From contig CAIKMJ010000022.1 of the NCBI GenBank assembly GCA_903828455.1, forward strand, positions 62,001-126,000: DNA of 64,000 nucleotides, written 5' to 3'. Every line of letters starts with the position of its first letter. Within the stretch, counting starts at the first letter, position 1. This document shows, one piece after another, positions 28,443 to 37,950 of this stretch. The DNA comes from an uncultured Acidobacteriia bacterium. Its GTDB lineage: Bacteria; Acidobacteriota; Terriglobia; Bryobacterales; Bryobacteraceae. The translations under genes were made by a program, and so were the position numbers. The notes below the pieces were generated by a model. The model was not told where the DNA came from. It worked only from the letters and a program-made list of their open reading frames with translations, and ran no database searches.

Positions 28443-30002
28443 CTAGTCCCGGACGCGGCGTTGATGCGTCGACGGGATCTTCATATCCTCACGATACTTC
28501 GCCACCGTGCGGCGGGTTACATCGATGCCCTCCGCCTGCAGCTTCGCCGTGATGACATCGTCCGTCAGCGGATGCCTCGCGTCCTCTTCCTCAATCATCT
28601 TCTTCACCCTGCGCTTCAGCAGCAGGAGCGGCGTGTCGCTGCCGGACCGGCCCTGCACGGCTTCGGAGAAGAAGTACCGCAACTCGTAAACCCCGTGCGG
28701 CGTGTGCGCATACTTGCTCGCCACCGCCCGGCTCACCGTCGAGGGGTGCACGCCCACCTCTTCGGCCACATCTTTAATCATCATCGGCCGCAGCGCGTCG
28801 ATGCCGTACTTCAGAAAATCGCCCTGCCGCCGCCGGATCGTCTCGCACACCCGCAGAATCGTATTCTTGCGCTGCTCGATATTCTTCATCAGCTGAATCG
28901 CCGACGAATACCGCTCCCGCACGTAATCGCGAACTTCCTTGGTCGCCCCCTGGTCGCGCTCCAGCATCTTGCGGTACTGCGCGTTCAGCCGGAGCTGCGG
29001 AATCTCGTCCTCGTTCATCTGGATGATGAACTCTTCGCCGTCGCGGATGAAGTAAACGTCCGGCTCCACCGTCCGCGCGCCCGGTCCGGAAAAACGCACT
29101 CCCGGACGCGGATTCAGCCTCCGGATCATCGCCAGCGCAATGTCGACGTGCTCCTGCGGCCGCCGCAATACCTTCACCAGCTCTTTGATCTGCCGCGTCT
29201 CCAGCAGCCGCAAATGGTCGGAGACAATCTGCCACGCCACCCCGCCCCTGCCGTTGCGGCTCTCAATCTGCAGCAGCAGGCACTCGCGCAGATCCCGCGC
29301 GCCCACGCCCGCCGGATCCAGCGACTGCACCGCCTTGAGCGCCCGCTCCATCACTTCCGCCGAGTAGCTGCCCTGCTCGGCCATCTCATCCAGCGTCGCC
29401 GTCAGGTAGCCGTCTTCATCCAGATTGCCGATAATCATCTCGGCCGCATCCCGCGCCTCGTCGTCCAGCAGGCTCACCGAAAGCTGCGAGCGCAAATAGT
29501 CGGGTAGCGTCTGCGGCGCGGAAAGAAAGGTTTCGAAGGACGGCTTTTCCACCGATTCGGCCGCCGGGCTGCGATACCCCGGGTCCAGATAATCCTCGAA
29601 GAAGGATCCAAAATCAATTTCGTCGAAAGGATCGGTCGTCGACGTGTCGGATGCTTCCGTAATCTCCGGCGCGTCGCTCGGAGCGTCCGCCAGGTTCTGC
29701 GCGGCCTCGGCGGCAGCCAGCTCCGGAGCCTGGCCGTCCAGGTGGATATCCGCCATGTCCAGCAGCGACTGATCGGCCGGATCGGCCGACCGCTCGGCTT
29801 CGAGCAGCGGCTGCAGCTCCTCGGCCGTGATCTCCTCGCCGTCGTCCGTCGCCTCCTCAAGGACCGGGTTTTCCACGATCTCCTGGTTGATCATCTCCTT
29901 CAGCTCCAGCCGGTTGAGCTGGAGCACCGTGACCATCTGGACGAGCCCGGGGGTGAGGATCTGCTTCTGCGCGACTTTGAGCTGAAGCCTGGGGGAAAGC
30001 AT
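28443..30002 (-). CDS. rpoN: RNA polymerase sigma-54 factor
   Basis: N-terminal LQLKVAQKQILTPGLVQMVTVLQLNRLEL; RpoN-box-containing C-term (VTRRTVAKYREDMKIPSTHQRR). Confidence 0.98.
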   Translation of the reverse strand: MLSPRLQLKVAQKQILTPGLVQMVTVLQLNRLELKEMINQEIVENPVLEEATDDGEEITAEELQPLLEAERSADPADQSLLDMADIHLDGQAPELAAAEAAQNLADAPSDAPEITEASDTSTTDPFDEIDFGSFFEDYLDPGYRSPAAESVEKPSFETFLSAPQTLPDYLRSQLSVSLLDDEARDAAEMIIGNLDEDGYLTATLDEMAEQGSYSAEVMERALKAVQSLDPAGVGARDLRECLLLQIESRNGRGGVAWQIVSDHLRLLETRQIKELVKVLRRPQEHVDIALAMIRRLNPRPGVRFSGPGARTVEPDVYFIRDGEEFIIQMNEDEIPQLRLNAQYRKMLERDQGATKEVRDYVRERYSSAIQLMKNIEQRKNTILRVCETIRRRQGDFLKYGIDALRPMMIKDVAEEVGVHPSTVSRAVASKYAHTPHGVYELRYFFSEAVQGRSGSDTPLLLLKRRVKKMIEEEDARHPLTDDVITAKLQAEGIDVTRRTVAKYREDMKIPSTHQRRVRD

Positions 30003-30163
30003 GCCTAAAAGTCCATTATATCCGTCCTCGCCGGAACCGGGGTGCCGAAATGGAACCTGAATTGCTCGGCGCTGAAAATATTATCGGCAGACGCGCCCAA
30101 CGAATCCAGCCCGTTAACCAACGCCAGGTACAAAACAGCCCCGCAATCCGCCACAATCGGGAC

Positions 30164-31036
30164 ATGGCCATGATTTGTTCCGGTTGTGGCGCCCAGCTGC
30201 CGGCGGGCGCGAAGTTTTGCGGAGCCTGCGGAGCCCCCCTCGCGCCCCCCGCCACCTTCGGTGGCGATGCCGCCGCCATGCCGCAGAAGCTCGACTATTC
30301 CATCATCGGCGACAATCTCCAGATGGCCCGCGTCCGCCTCGCCCCCGGCCAGCAGGTTTACGCCGAAGCCGGCCGCATGGTCTACAAAACCCCCAACGTG
30401 GCCTGGGAAACCCGCATGACCGGCGAAACCCTCGGCGACAAGCTGATCGGCGCGCTCAAACGCACGGTCACCGGCGAATCCCTCTTCGTCACTTATTTTT
30501 ACGCCAACGGCCCCGGCGAAGTCGGCTTCGCCGGCAGCTACCCCGGCCGCATTCAGGCCTTCGACCTCATGCCCGGCCAGAGCATTCTGGTCCAGCGCGA
30601 AGCGTTCCTCTTCGCCCAGCCCACCGTCCAGTTCAACGTCGCTCTCGTGAAACGCCTCGGCGCCGGCTTCTTCGGCGGCGAAGGCTTCATTCTCGAACAG
30701 TTCACCGGCCCCGGCGCCGTCTTCATCCACGCCGGCGGCGACTTCCTCGACCTCACGCTCGGCCCCGGCGAAGCCCTGCAGATCGAAACCGGCTGCATCG
30801 TCGCCTTCGACGAATCGGTCAGCTACGACATCGAATTCGTCGGCGGCATCAGGACGGCCCTTTTCGGCGGCGAAGGACTATTCCTCGCCACCCTGACCGG
30901 CCCCGGCCGCGTCGTCATCCAGAGCATGACCCTGCAGCGCATGCGCCGCGAACTCGCCCCCGGCCAGCAGGGCAGCCACGACCGCAATTCAGTCAACGCC
31001 CTCGGCGGCCTCTTCGGCGGCGGCAGCGGCGATTAG
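30164..31036 (+). CDS. AIM24/TIGR00266 family protein with N-terminal zinc ribbon
   Basis: CSGCGAQLPAGAKFCGACG; GGEGFILEQFTGPGAVFIHAGGDFLDLTL. Confidence 0.88.
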   Translation: MAMICSGCGAQLPAGAKFCGACGAPLAPPATFGGDAAAMPQKLDYSIIGDNLQMARVRLAPGQQVYAEAGRMVYKTPNVAWETRMTGETLGDKLIGALKRTVTGESLFVTYFYANGPGEVGFAGSYPGRIQAFDLMPGQSILVQREAFLFAQPTVQFNVALVKRLGAGFFGGEGFILEQFTGPGAVFIHAGGDFLDLTLGPGEALQIETGCIVAFDESVSYDIEFVGGIRTALFGGEGLFLATLTGPGRVVIQSMTLQRMRRELAPGQQGSHDRNSVNALGGLFGGGSGD

Positions 31037-31042
31037 CGCCGC

Positions 31043-31444
31043 TTACGACGCTTCCGCCGCCAGCTCGTCCAGCACCTTCGCGGCCTTCGTCAGATTGTCC
31101 ACGCCGAAGACCACCATCACCAGGTTCGAACCCGGCTCAATCCCGCAGTACGAATAGTCGATGTTGATCTTGTTCTCGCCCAGCACCGCCGCCGCTCGCC
31201 CCAGCTGACCCGGACGGTGCGGCAGCCGCGCCACCACCGCTTCCGTTTCTTCAAAAATCGCCCGCTGGCTCCCCAGCACCGCCTTCGCCGCCGCCGGATC
31301 GTCTACCAGCATCCGCGCCAGACTCTCGCCTTCTTCCACAAACGACTGAAAGGCCAGGATATTCACACCACGCTCCGCCAGCGCAAGGAAGCACTTCCCC
31401 AGCGCGCCCGGCTTGTCCTGAATCGTTACGGTGAATTCTTTCAT
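31043..31444 (-). CDS. ACT-domain protein
   Basis: MKEFTVTIQDKPGALGKCFLALAERGVNILAFQSF; second ACT-like half. Confidence 0.87.
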   Translation of the reverse strand: MKEFTVTIQDKPGALGKCFLALAERGVNILAFQSFVEEGESLARMLVDDPAAAKAVLGSQRAIFEETEAVVARLPHRPGQLGRAAAVLGENKINIDYSYCGIEPGSNLVMVVFGVDNLTKAAKVLDELAAEAS

Positions 31445-31562
31445 TCTCGGCATGCGATTTGAACCCCCTTCGTTTCCGCCAGTCCTGCCACTGAACCCCG
31501 CCCCGCCGCCGCTCCCGAATGGCACCTTGCGTGGCGCGGTAAACTCCCATTTTGGACTATCG

Positions 31563-33905
31563 ATGAAAACCATCCGACGTGTCGCCGTACTGGGGGCCGG
31601 GACCATGGGCTCCCGAATTGCCGCGCAACTGGCCAATGCGCAGATTCCATCGCTGCTGCTCGATATCGTTTTGCCCAACGGCAAGACCCGTGATCAGGCC
31701 GCCCGCAATGGCCTCGAAACAGCTTTGAAGGGACGCCCCGGCGCCTTCTTCACCGCCGATGCCGCCAAACTGGTCACCACCGGCAACTTCGACGACGACC
31801 TCCACCGCATCGCCGAATGCGACTGGATCATCGAAGTCGTCACCGAACGTCTCGACATCAAGCGCGCCCTCTACACGCGCCTGATGGAGCACCGCCGCCC
31901 CGGCGCCATCGTCTCCACCAACACCAGCGGCATCCCGCTCACCAGCATCGCCGAAGGCTATCCCGACGATTTCCGCCAGCACTTCCTCGGCACCCACTTC
32001 TTCAATCCGCCGCGCCACCTGCACCTCTGCGAAATCATTCCCGGCCCCGCCACAAAGCCCGAAATCGTCACCTTCATCTCGGACTTCTGCGACCGCCACC
32101 TCGGCAAAGGCGTCGTGCCCTGCAAGGATACGCCCAACTTCATCGGCAACCGCATCGGCGCCTTCTTCGGCGGCACCATCCAGAAGCTCACCGTCGATCA
32201 CGACCTCACCATCGAAGAGGTCGACGCCCTCACCGGCCCGCTCATCGGCCTGCCGCGCAGCGCCAGCTACCGCCTCCTCGACATCGTCGGCCTCGACGTC
32301 TGGGACCACGTCACCACCAACGTCCACGCCCTCGCCCCCGACGATCCCTTCCGCGACCGCTTCATCTCCACCGACTTCATGCAGCAGATGGTGAAGAACG
32401 GCTGGCTCGGCGACAAGTCCGGCCAGGGCTTCTACAAACGCGTCGGCAAGGAACGTGAAATCCACGCCATCGACCGCAAGACCCTCGAATACCACCCCGC
32501 CCAAAAACCGAAATTCGCCTCGCTCGAACAGACCGCCAAAATCGAGCCCCTCGCCGAACGTCTCAAAGCCATCGTCTCCTTCGACGACAAAGCCAGCCGC
32601 TTCCTCTGGGATCTGCTCAGCGACCACGTCCTCTACGCCGCCTGCATGGTGCCCGACATGTCGGACCGCATCGTCGAAGTCGACCGCGCCATGCGCTGGG
32701 GCTACGCGCACGAAATGGGCCCGTTCGAAATCTGGGACGCGCTCGGCTTCGAACAGACCGCCAAACGCATCTCCGACAGCGGCCGCATGCTCCCCATGTG
32801 CGTCCTCCGCATGCTCGGCGCCGGCGCCAAATCCTTCTACCGCACGGCGGACCGCGACGGCCAGCCCCACACCCGGTACTTCGATCTCGGCGCCGCCGAA
32901 ACCGAGGCCGATGGCTACCGCGAACTCGAACCGCGCCCCGGCATCGTCGTGCTCAGCGACGTGAAGCGCGCGCGCGGCGTGGTGAAACGCAATGCCGGCG
33001 CATCGCTCATCGATCTCGGTGACGGCGTGCTCTGCTGCGAATTCCACACCAAGGCCAACGCCATGGGCGAAGACATTGTCCAGATGGTGAAGGCCGGCCT
33101 CGCGGAGCTCGAATCGAACTTCGCCGCCATGGTGATCGGCAATCAGGGCGAAAACTTCTCGGCCGGCGCGAATCTGCTCGCCGTGCTGCTCGCCGCCCAG
33201 GAACAGGAGTGGGATGAACTCAGCGCCGCCATCCAGCGCTTCCAGCAGATGAACATGTCGCTGAAGTACGCGCCGAAGCCGGTCGTGGCCGCGCCGTTCG
33301 GCCTTGCTCTCGGCGGCGGCTGCGAAATGCCGCTGCACTGCGCGCGCATTCAGGCGTCGGCCGAACTTTACATGGGCCTCGTCGAAGTCGGCGTCGGCCT
33401 CATCCCCGGCGGCGGCGGCTGCAAGGAACTCCTTGCGCGCGGCATCGACCCGAAGCAGGCCTTCGAGCAGATCGGCATGGCGAAGACCTCCGGCAGCGCT
33501 CCGGAAGCGCGCGACCTCGGCTACATGCGCGCCGGCGACGGCATCTCCATGAACCCCGAACGCCTGCTCGATGACGCCAAACAACTGGCCCTCTCGCTCG
33601 TCCCCTCGTACGCCCCCGGCGCGCCGCGCACCGACATCGCCGTCAGCGGCGAAGAAGGTTTCGCGCTCCTGAAGATGGGCGTCTGGACGGCGAAGGAGAG
33701 CGGCAACATTTCCGACTACGATGCCTTCATCGGCGAGAAACTGGCCCACGTCCTCAGCGGCGGCCGCCTCACCGGCACCCCTCAGGTCAGCGAACAGTAT
33801 CTGCTCGATCTCGAGCGCGAGGCCTTCCTCAGCCTCTGCGGCCGCAAGGAAACCCAGGACCGCATCGCCCACATGCTGAAAACGGGGAAACCGCTCCGCA
33901 ACTAA
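31563..33905 (+). CDS. 3-hydroxyacyl-CoA dehydrogenase / enoyl-CoA hydratase fusion
   Basis: RRVAVLGAGTMGSRIAAQLANA; GTHFFNPPRHLHLCEII; crotonase C-term NQGENFSAGANL, GLALGGGCEM. Confidence 0.95.
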   Translation: MKTIRRVAVLGAGTMGSRIAAQLANAQIPSLLLDIVLPNGKTRDQAARNGLETALKGRPGAFFTADAAKLVTTGNFDDDLHRIAECDWIIEVVTERLDIKRALYTRLMEHRRPGAIVSTNTSGIPLTSIAEGYPDDFRQHFLGTHFFNPPRHLHLCEIIPGPATKPEIVTFISDFCDRHLGKGVVPCKDTPNFIGNRIGAFFGGTIQKLTVDHDLTIEEVDALTGPLIGLPRSASYRLLDIVGLDVWDHVTTNVHALAPDDPFRDRFISTDFMQQMVKNGWLGDKSGQGFYKRVGKEREIHAIDRKTLEYHPAQKPKFASLEQTAKIEPLAERLKAIVSFDDKASRFLWDLLSDHVLYAACMVPDMSDRIVEVDRAMRWGYAHEMGPFEIWDALGFEQTAKRISDSGRMLPMCVLRMLGAGAKSFYRTADRDGQPHTRYFDLGAAETEADGYRELEPRPGIVVLSDVKRARGVVKRNAGASLIDLGDGVLCCEFHTKANAMGEDIVQMVKAGLAELESNFAAMVIGNQGENFSAGANLLAVLLAAQEQEWDELSAAIQRFQQMNMSLKYAPKPVVAAPFGLALGGGCEMPLHCARIQASAELYMGLVEVGVGLIPGGGGCKELLARGIDPKQAFEQIGMAKTSGSAPEARDLGYMRAGDGISMNPERLLDDAKQLALSLVPSYAPGAPRTDIAVSGEEGFALLKMGVWTAKESGNISDYDAFIGEKLAHVLSGGRLTGTPQVSEQYLLDLEREAFLSLCGRKETQDRIAHMLKTGKPLRN

Positions 33906-33938
33906 CGGAGCGCTTTCCACGCATCTTTCCGCCGTCTT

Positions 33939-36900
33939 CTATTTGGCGCCCGACAGCTTCCGGTAATACTCGGCCACCGACGCCTGATACCCCGCCGGCA
34001 CCTTCGTCGGATCCGTGTTGCGGATCGCGCCCCCCTGGTTCTCGCTCAGCTCGCGCCGCAGCTGCAGCTCCAGCGCATCCACGCCGCTCAGCAGCTGCTG
34101 GTGCATCTGCTCCACCAGCGCCGGATTCCCCGGGAAGCGGCTCGGATCGAGCTTCCGCATCTCGTCGATCAGCGTCTGCAGCTGTTGCTTCGCCTCCGCG
34201 CTCTCCTGCACCGCCGGACGCAGCTGATTCAGCAGATTCAGACCCTGGTCGATCACTGCCTGGTTATTGGCCGGCGTCGGACCCTGCGGCCGCGCCTCGG
34301 CGTGCTGCCCGGCCCGGCTGTTGCCGCCCGTGTCGAAGTCGCCGAATGCGTTGCCTTCCCGATTCCCGCCGCCCCCCGCCGCGCGGTCGCCCACCTGTCC
34401 GCCCTGCCGCGCGCCGCCGCCACGGCCACCCTGCTGTCCGCCCTGCGCCTGCTGCTGCCCGCCCTGGCCACCCTGCTGGCCACCCTGGCCGCCTTGCTGG
34501 CCACCCTGACCCTGCTGGCCGCCTTTGCCGCCCTGCGCCTGCTGCTGGCCGCCCTGCTGCTGTCCACCCTGCTGTCCGCCCTGTCCCTGCTGACCCTGCT
34601 GCTGACCGGCCTGACCGCCCTGTCCCTGCTGCCCGCGCGTCAGCTGCCCCGTCTGGAACTGCTGTCCGCCCGGCTGACCGGCCCGGCCCGCCTGACCCTG
34701 CCCCTGACCCTGCTGCTGCGATCCCGGCTGCCCGCCGAGCCCCGCCAGCTGATCCCGCAGTTTCGACAGATCGTCCATCGCCCGATTGATCGCCGCGTCG
34801 TTCGATGCCACCTGCGCCGTGCCCAGCGCCCGCGCCGCGTCGCCCACCTGCTGCCCCAGCTTCTGCAGATCGCCCGTCAGCCCCGCTTCAATCTGATCGG
34901 AAAACTGCCCCGTCCGCAGCCCGTCCGAACTCCGCTGCAGCCGCGTCCCCAGATCGTTGCTGTCCAGCCCCTCCAGTGCGCTCCGCAGCTTCGACGTCGC
35001 CGCCGGCTGCGTCGGCGCCAGCTCCCTCGCCGCCGTCCGCAACTGCTGCGTCAGCCGCCCCAGGTCCTCGGTCACCTGCTGGCGATCGTTCACCATCTTG
35101 TCGATGTCCTGCGCCGACGGATACTTCGGCGTCTGCCCCGCCGCCCGCTGCGCTTCCAGCTGCGACGCCAGTTGACGTACGTGATCCGCCTGCTGCTTCT
35201 GCCGCTCCGCCAGTTGCTCGGCCGTTTCCGCCATCGATTTCAGCCGGCCCGCCGCATCCTGCTGCTGCATCCCGCCGAGCAGATCCGTCGCCTGACGCAA
35301 CCGGTCCGCCGCCCGCCGCGCATCCGCCGCGCTCGCATTGCCCGATGCCGCCCGCTTCATGTCGTCACTCGCCTGCTTCAGCCGCTCCAGCGCCTGCTGC
35401 GCCGCCTGCTGCCGGCTGTCCGCTGCCTGTTCCGCCGACTGCTTCCCCGCGCTCGCACTCTGCTGCCCCGCCTGGCCTGCCGACGAACTGCCCGCCTGCC
35501 CCGATGCCGCCCCGCCCGCCTGCCCGCTGCGTCCCGCCTGCGCACTCTGCTGACCTGACTGCTGTCCGGATGCCGACTGCTGGCCCGACTGCTGGCCCGA
35601 TTGCTGTCCCGATTGCTGTCCCGAAGCCGACTGCTGTCCCTTTTGCCCCTGCTGGCTCTGCTGCCCCAGTTGCTGCTCCATCTGCCGCTGCAGCTCTTCC
35701 GCCTCGCGCTGCAGCATCTCCTGCTGCCACTTTTGTTCGGCCGTCTGCACGCCGTTCTTCTGCTGCTGCGAAAGGCTCTCCTCCCGCTTGGCCAGCTCGT
35801 CCAGCTTCTTCAGCGCATCGGCAATCTCCTGCGCCTTCTGCTCCTGCGTCGTCGCCGGAGCCTTCTGGGTCTCGTACTGGTTCTTTTCCATGTCCAGTTC
35901 GAGGTCCACCAGCGCCGCCAGATCGCGCGCCGCTCCGCCACCGCCGCCACCGCCGCCGCCCTGCGCACCCAGCGCAACCTGAATCTGCCGGAACGTGGCT
36001 TCGGCCCGCAGCAGCGACTGCAGCGCCTTCTGCTCGTTCGGAATCGCCTCTTTCCACTTCTGCGCCTGCAGATCCTTCGCCGCCGGTGCCATCGCCTCCG
36101 ACGCCGCAATCATGTCTTTCTGGAACGCGCTGATCGCCTGCACTTCCGTCGTCAGCTCGCGCGCCTGCAGCCGGCCGGAAAGCGTCATCGCCTGATCGTG
36201 CAGCGTCGACTGCGCCTGCGACAGCAGCTTGGAAATCTCCGCCGCCTGCTGCGGGGTCGAACTCTTATCGCTCTGCTGCTTAAACGTCGAGGAAATGATC
36301 TCCTTCTCACGCTGCGAAATCTGGTCGGACTGATTCCCCTTATCCCCGCCGCCGCCACCCCCGCCACCGCCGCCGCCCGCCTGCGACTGCGAAAATTCGC
36401 GCTCGAACGGATCCGCCTGAATGAACATCATGTCCGTGTGCGCCTCGGCATTCGCCACATTGGCGTCCTTCGCCGTCGCATACACGCTCACCAGATCGCC
36501 CGGCACCAGCTTGAAACCCTCCAGCGCGATCGTCGTCGAACCGTCCGCCTCTTTCGCTCCCGGCTTCGACAGCAGATCCACCGCCGTCTCCGGCCCGCCG
36601 TTCACCGAATAGTGCAGCACCATGCCGCGCAGCCCGTACTCATCGGTCGCCCGCGCCGTCAGCGTCACTTCTTCAATCGGACTGGCGTGATAATCGCCCT
36701 TGCCCGGCCTCACCAGCGCAATCTGCGGCGGCGTTGCCTTACGCGCTTCGATGAAGAAGTCCTCGCTCACGCGCACCGGCTGGCCCGCTTCGAGCCCCGC
36801 CACGTGATACACGCCGTCCTTGTCCATCTTCACTTTGCCGCGATAAACGTTGTTCTCCCCGCCCGTCAGCTGCACGGTCTGCCCGCTGTCGAGCTGAATC

Positions 36901-37877
36901 TGCCCGCTCTTCAGCGGACGGTCCGTCGAAACCTCCAGCTCCGCTTCCGTGCCCGTCACCGCCCGCAGATCGCCGCCGCGCTCTTCGATCTCCGGCGGCA
37001 TGCCCGTCCACGTCGGGAAATGATACGTGACGCGAATCTGCTTCACCGACGGCAGATCGCTGACTTTGATATTGAAGTGCTTCGACGTCATCGCGCCGGC
37101 CGTGACGTAGTACTCCACATTCGCATTCAGCCCGGCGAACAGAAACTGATACCCGCCCGCGAAGCTGCCCGCCGCCTGCGGCTGCATCGAAATCTCTTCC
37201 CACTTCGCCGAATTTTCAAAACGCGCGTACAGTTTCACCGCCGGTGAACGCATCCCGGTCGGCAGCGCCGAAATCATCTGATCGGCATGGCGCCGCACCA
37301 CCGTATCGCCCGGACTCACCCGCAGATCGTAAAACGCCGGCTTGTCGCGGTGCTCGCCCGTCCACAGCAGCGACGCCCCGTAGCCCAGAAAACCCGGCCC
37401 CGCCGCGATCATCCAGATCAGCACCCCGCACGCCGCCACGCTCGCGCCCAGCGAAACCCACAGCCGCTGGTCCGTCACCATCTCCTTCGGCTCGGCCGAC
37501 CTCGCCACTTCCAGCGTGTCCCCGGCCAGCAGCTCGATAAACGGATCCCTGCCGTCTTTCTCAACGAACGTCGTCAGCCGCTCCTGGAACTGCGGGAACT
37601 TCGCTTCGGCCGTCCCCACCGCGCGCCGTCGCGTCAGTCTCCGCAGCGGCAGCGCCAGCCCGGCCGCGGCCGCCAGCGCGAGAATCAGAATCAGCGCAAA
37701 ACGCGCCGCCGTCACGCTGCCATGCGAGAACGCCAGCGCGTTGGCAATCGTCACCAGCGCCAGCGTCGCCACCAGCGCGCCGCCGGTCAGGATCGCCGCC
37801 CCGCGCAGCACCGTGCTCCACCGCAGACGTTGCTCCACTTCCGCAATGTACGCGTGCAGCTGTTCGCGATAATTCAT
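33939..37877 (-). CDS. large membrane-anchored coiled-coil protein (DUF4175-like) with Gln/Gly-rich tract
   Basis: N-terminal TM segments, extended helical Q/A/E-rich regions; start MNYREQ with GGAGGTG SD. Confidence 0.8.
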   Translation of the reverse strand: MNYREQLHAYIAEVEQRLRWSTVLRGAAILTGGALVATLALVTIANALAFSHGSVTAARFALILILALAAAAGLALPLRRLTRRRAVGTAEAKFPQFQERLTTFVEKDGRDPFIELLAGDTLEVARSAEPKEMVTDQRLWVSLGASVAACGVLIWMIAAGPGFLGYGASLLWTGEHRDKPAFYDLRVSPGDTVVRRHADQMISALPTGMRSPAVKLYARFENSAKWEEISMQPQAAGSFAGGYQFLFAGLNANVEYYVTAGAMTSKHFNIKVSDLPSVKQIRVTYHFPTWTGMPPEIEERGGDLRAVTGTEAELEVSTDRPLKSGQIQLDSGQTVQLTGGENNVYRGKVKMDKDGVYHVAGLEAGQPVRVSEDFFIEARKATPPQIALVRPGKGDYHASPIEEVTLTARATDEYGLRGMVLHYSVNGGPETAVDLLSKPGAKEADGSTTIALEGFKLVPGDLVSVYATAKDANVANAEAHTDMMFIQADPFEREFSQSQAGGGGGGGGGGGDKGNQSDQISQREKEIISSTFKQQSDKSSTPQQAAEISKLLSQAQSTLHDQAMTLSGRLQARELTTEVQAISAFQKDMIAASEAMAPAAKDLQAQKWKEAIPNEQKALQSLLRAEATFRQIQVALGAQGGGGGGGGGAARDLAALVDLELDMEKNQYETQKAPATTQEQKAQEIADALKKLDELAKREESLSQQQKNGVQTAEQKWQQEMLQREAEELQRQMEQQLGQQSQQGQKGQQSASGQQSGQQSGQQSGQQSASGQQSGQQSAQAGRSGQAGGAASGQAGSSSAGQAGQQSASAGKQSAEQAADSRQQAAQQALERLKQASDDMKRAASGNASAADARRAADRLRQATDLLGGMQQQDAAGRLKSMAETAEQLAERQKQQADHVRQLASQLEAQRAAGQTPKYPSAQDIDKMVNDRQQVTEDLGRLTQQLRTAARELAPTQPAATSKLRSALEGLDSNDLGTRLQRSSDGLRTGQFSDQIEAGLTGDLQKLGQQVGDAARALGTAQVASNDAAINRAMDDLSKLRDQLAGLGGQPGSQQQGQGQGQAGRAGQPGGQQFQTGQLTRGQQGQGGQAGQQQGQQGQGGQQGGQQQGGQQQAQGGKGGQQGQGGQQGGQGGQQGGQGGQQQAQGGQQGGRGGGARQGGQVGDRAAGGGGNREGNAFGDFDTGGNSRAGQHAEARPQGPTPANNQAVIDQGLNLLNQLRPAVQESAEAKQQLQTLIDEMRKLDPSRFPGNPALVEQMHQQLLSGVDALELQLRRELSENQGGAIRNTDPTKVPAGYQASVAEYYRKLSGAK
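34400..34740. repeat. low-complexity Gln/Gly-rich coding repeat
   Basis: Minus-strand translation QQGQQGQGGQQGGQQQGGQQQAQGGKGGQQGQGGQQGGQGGQQGGQGGQQQ. Confidence 0.85.
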
Positions 37878-37950
37878 CACACCTCCAGCGCCGTCGCCGA
37901 CGTTGATAGTAGAAGCATAACTCAATAACAGGAAAGCGCCCGGAGCCGCT

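Noticed and set aside
31557-33920. 787-aa minus-strand ORF
   Set aside because: Antisense to the 3-hydroxyacyl-CoA dehydrogenase fusion gene; composition artefact.
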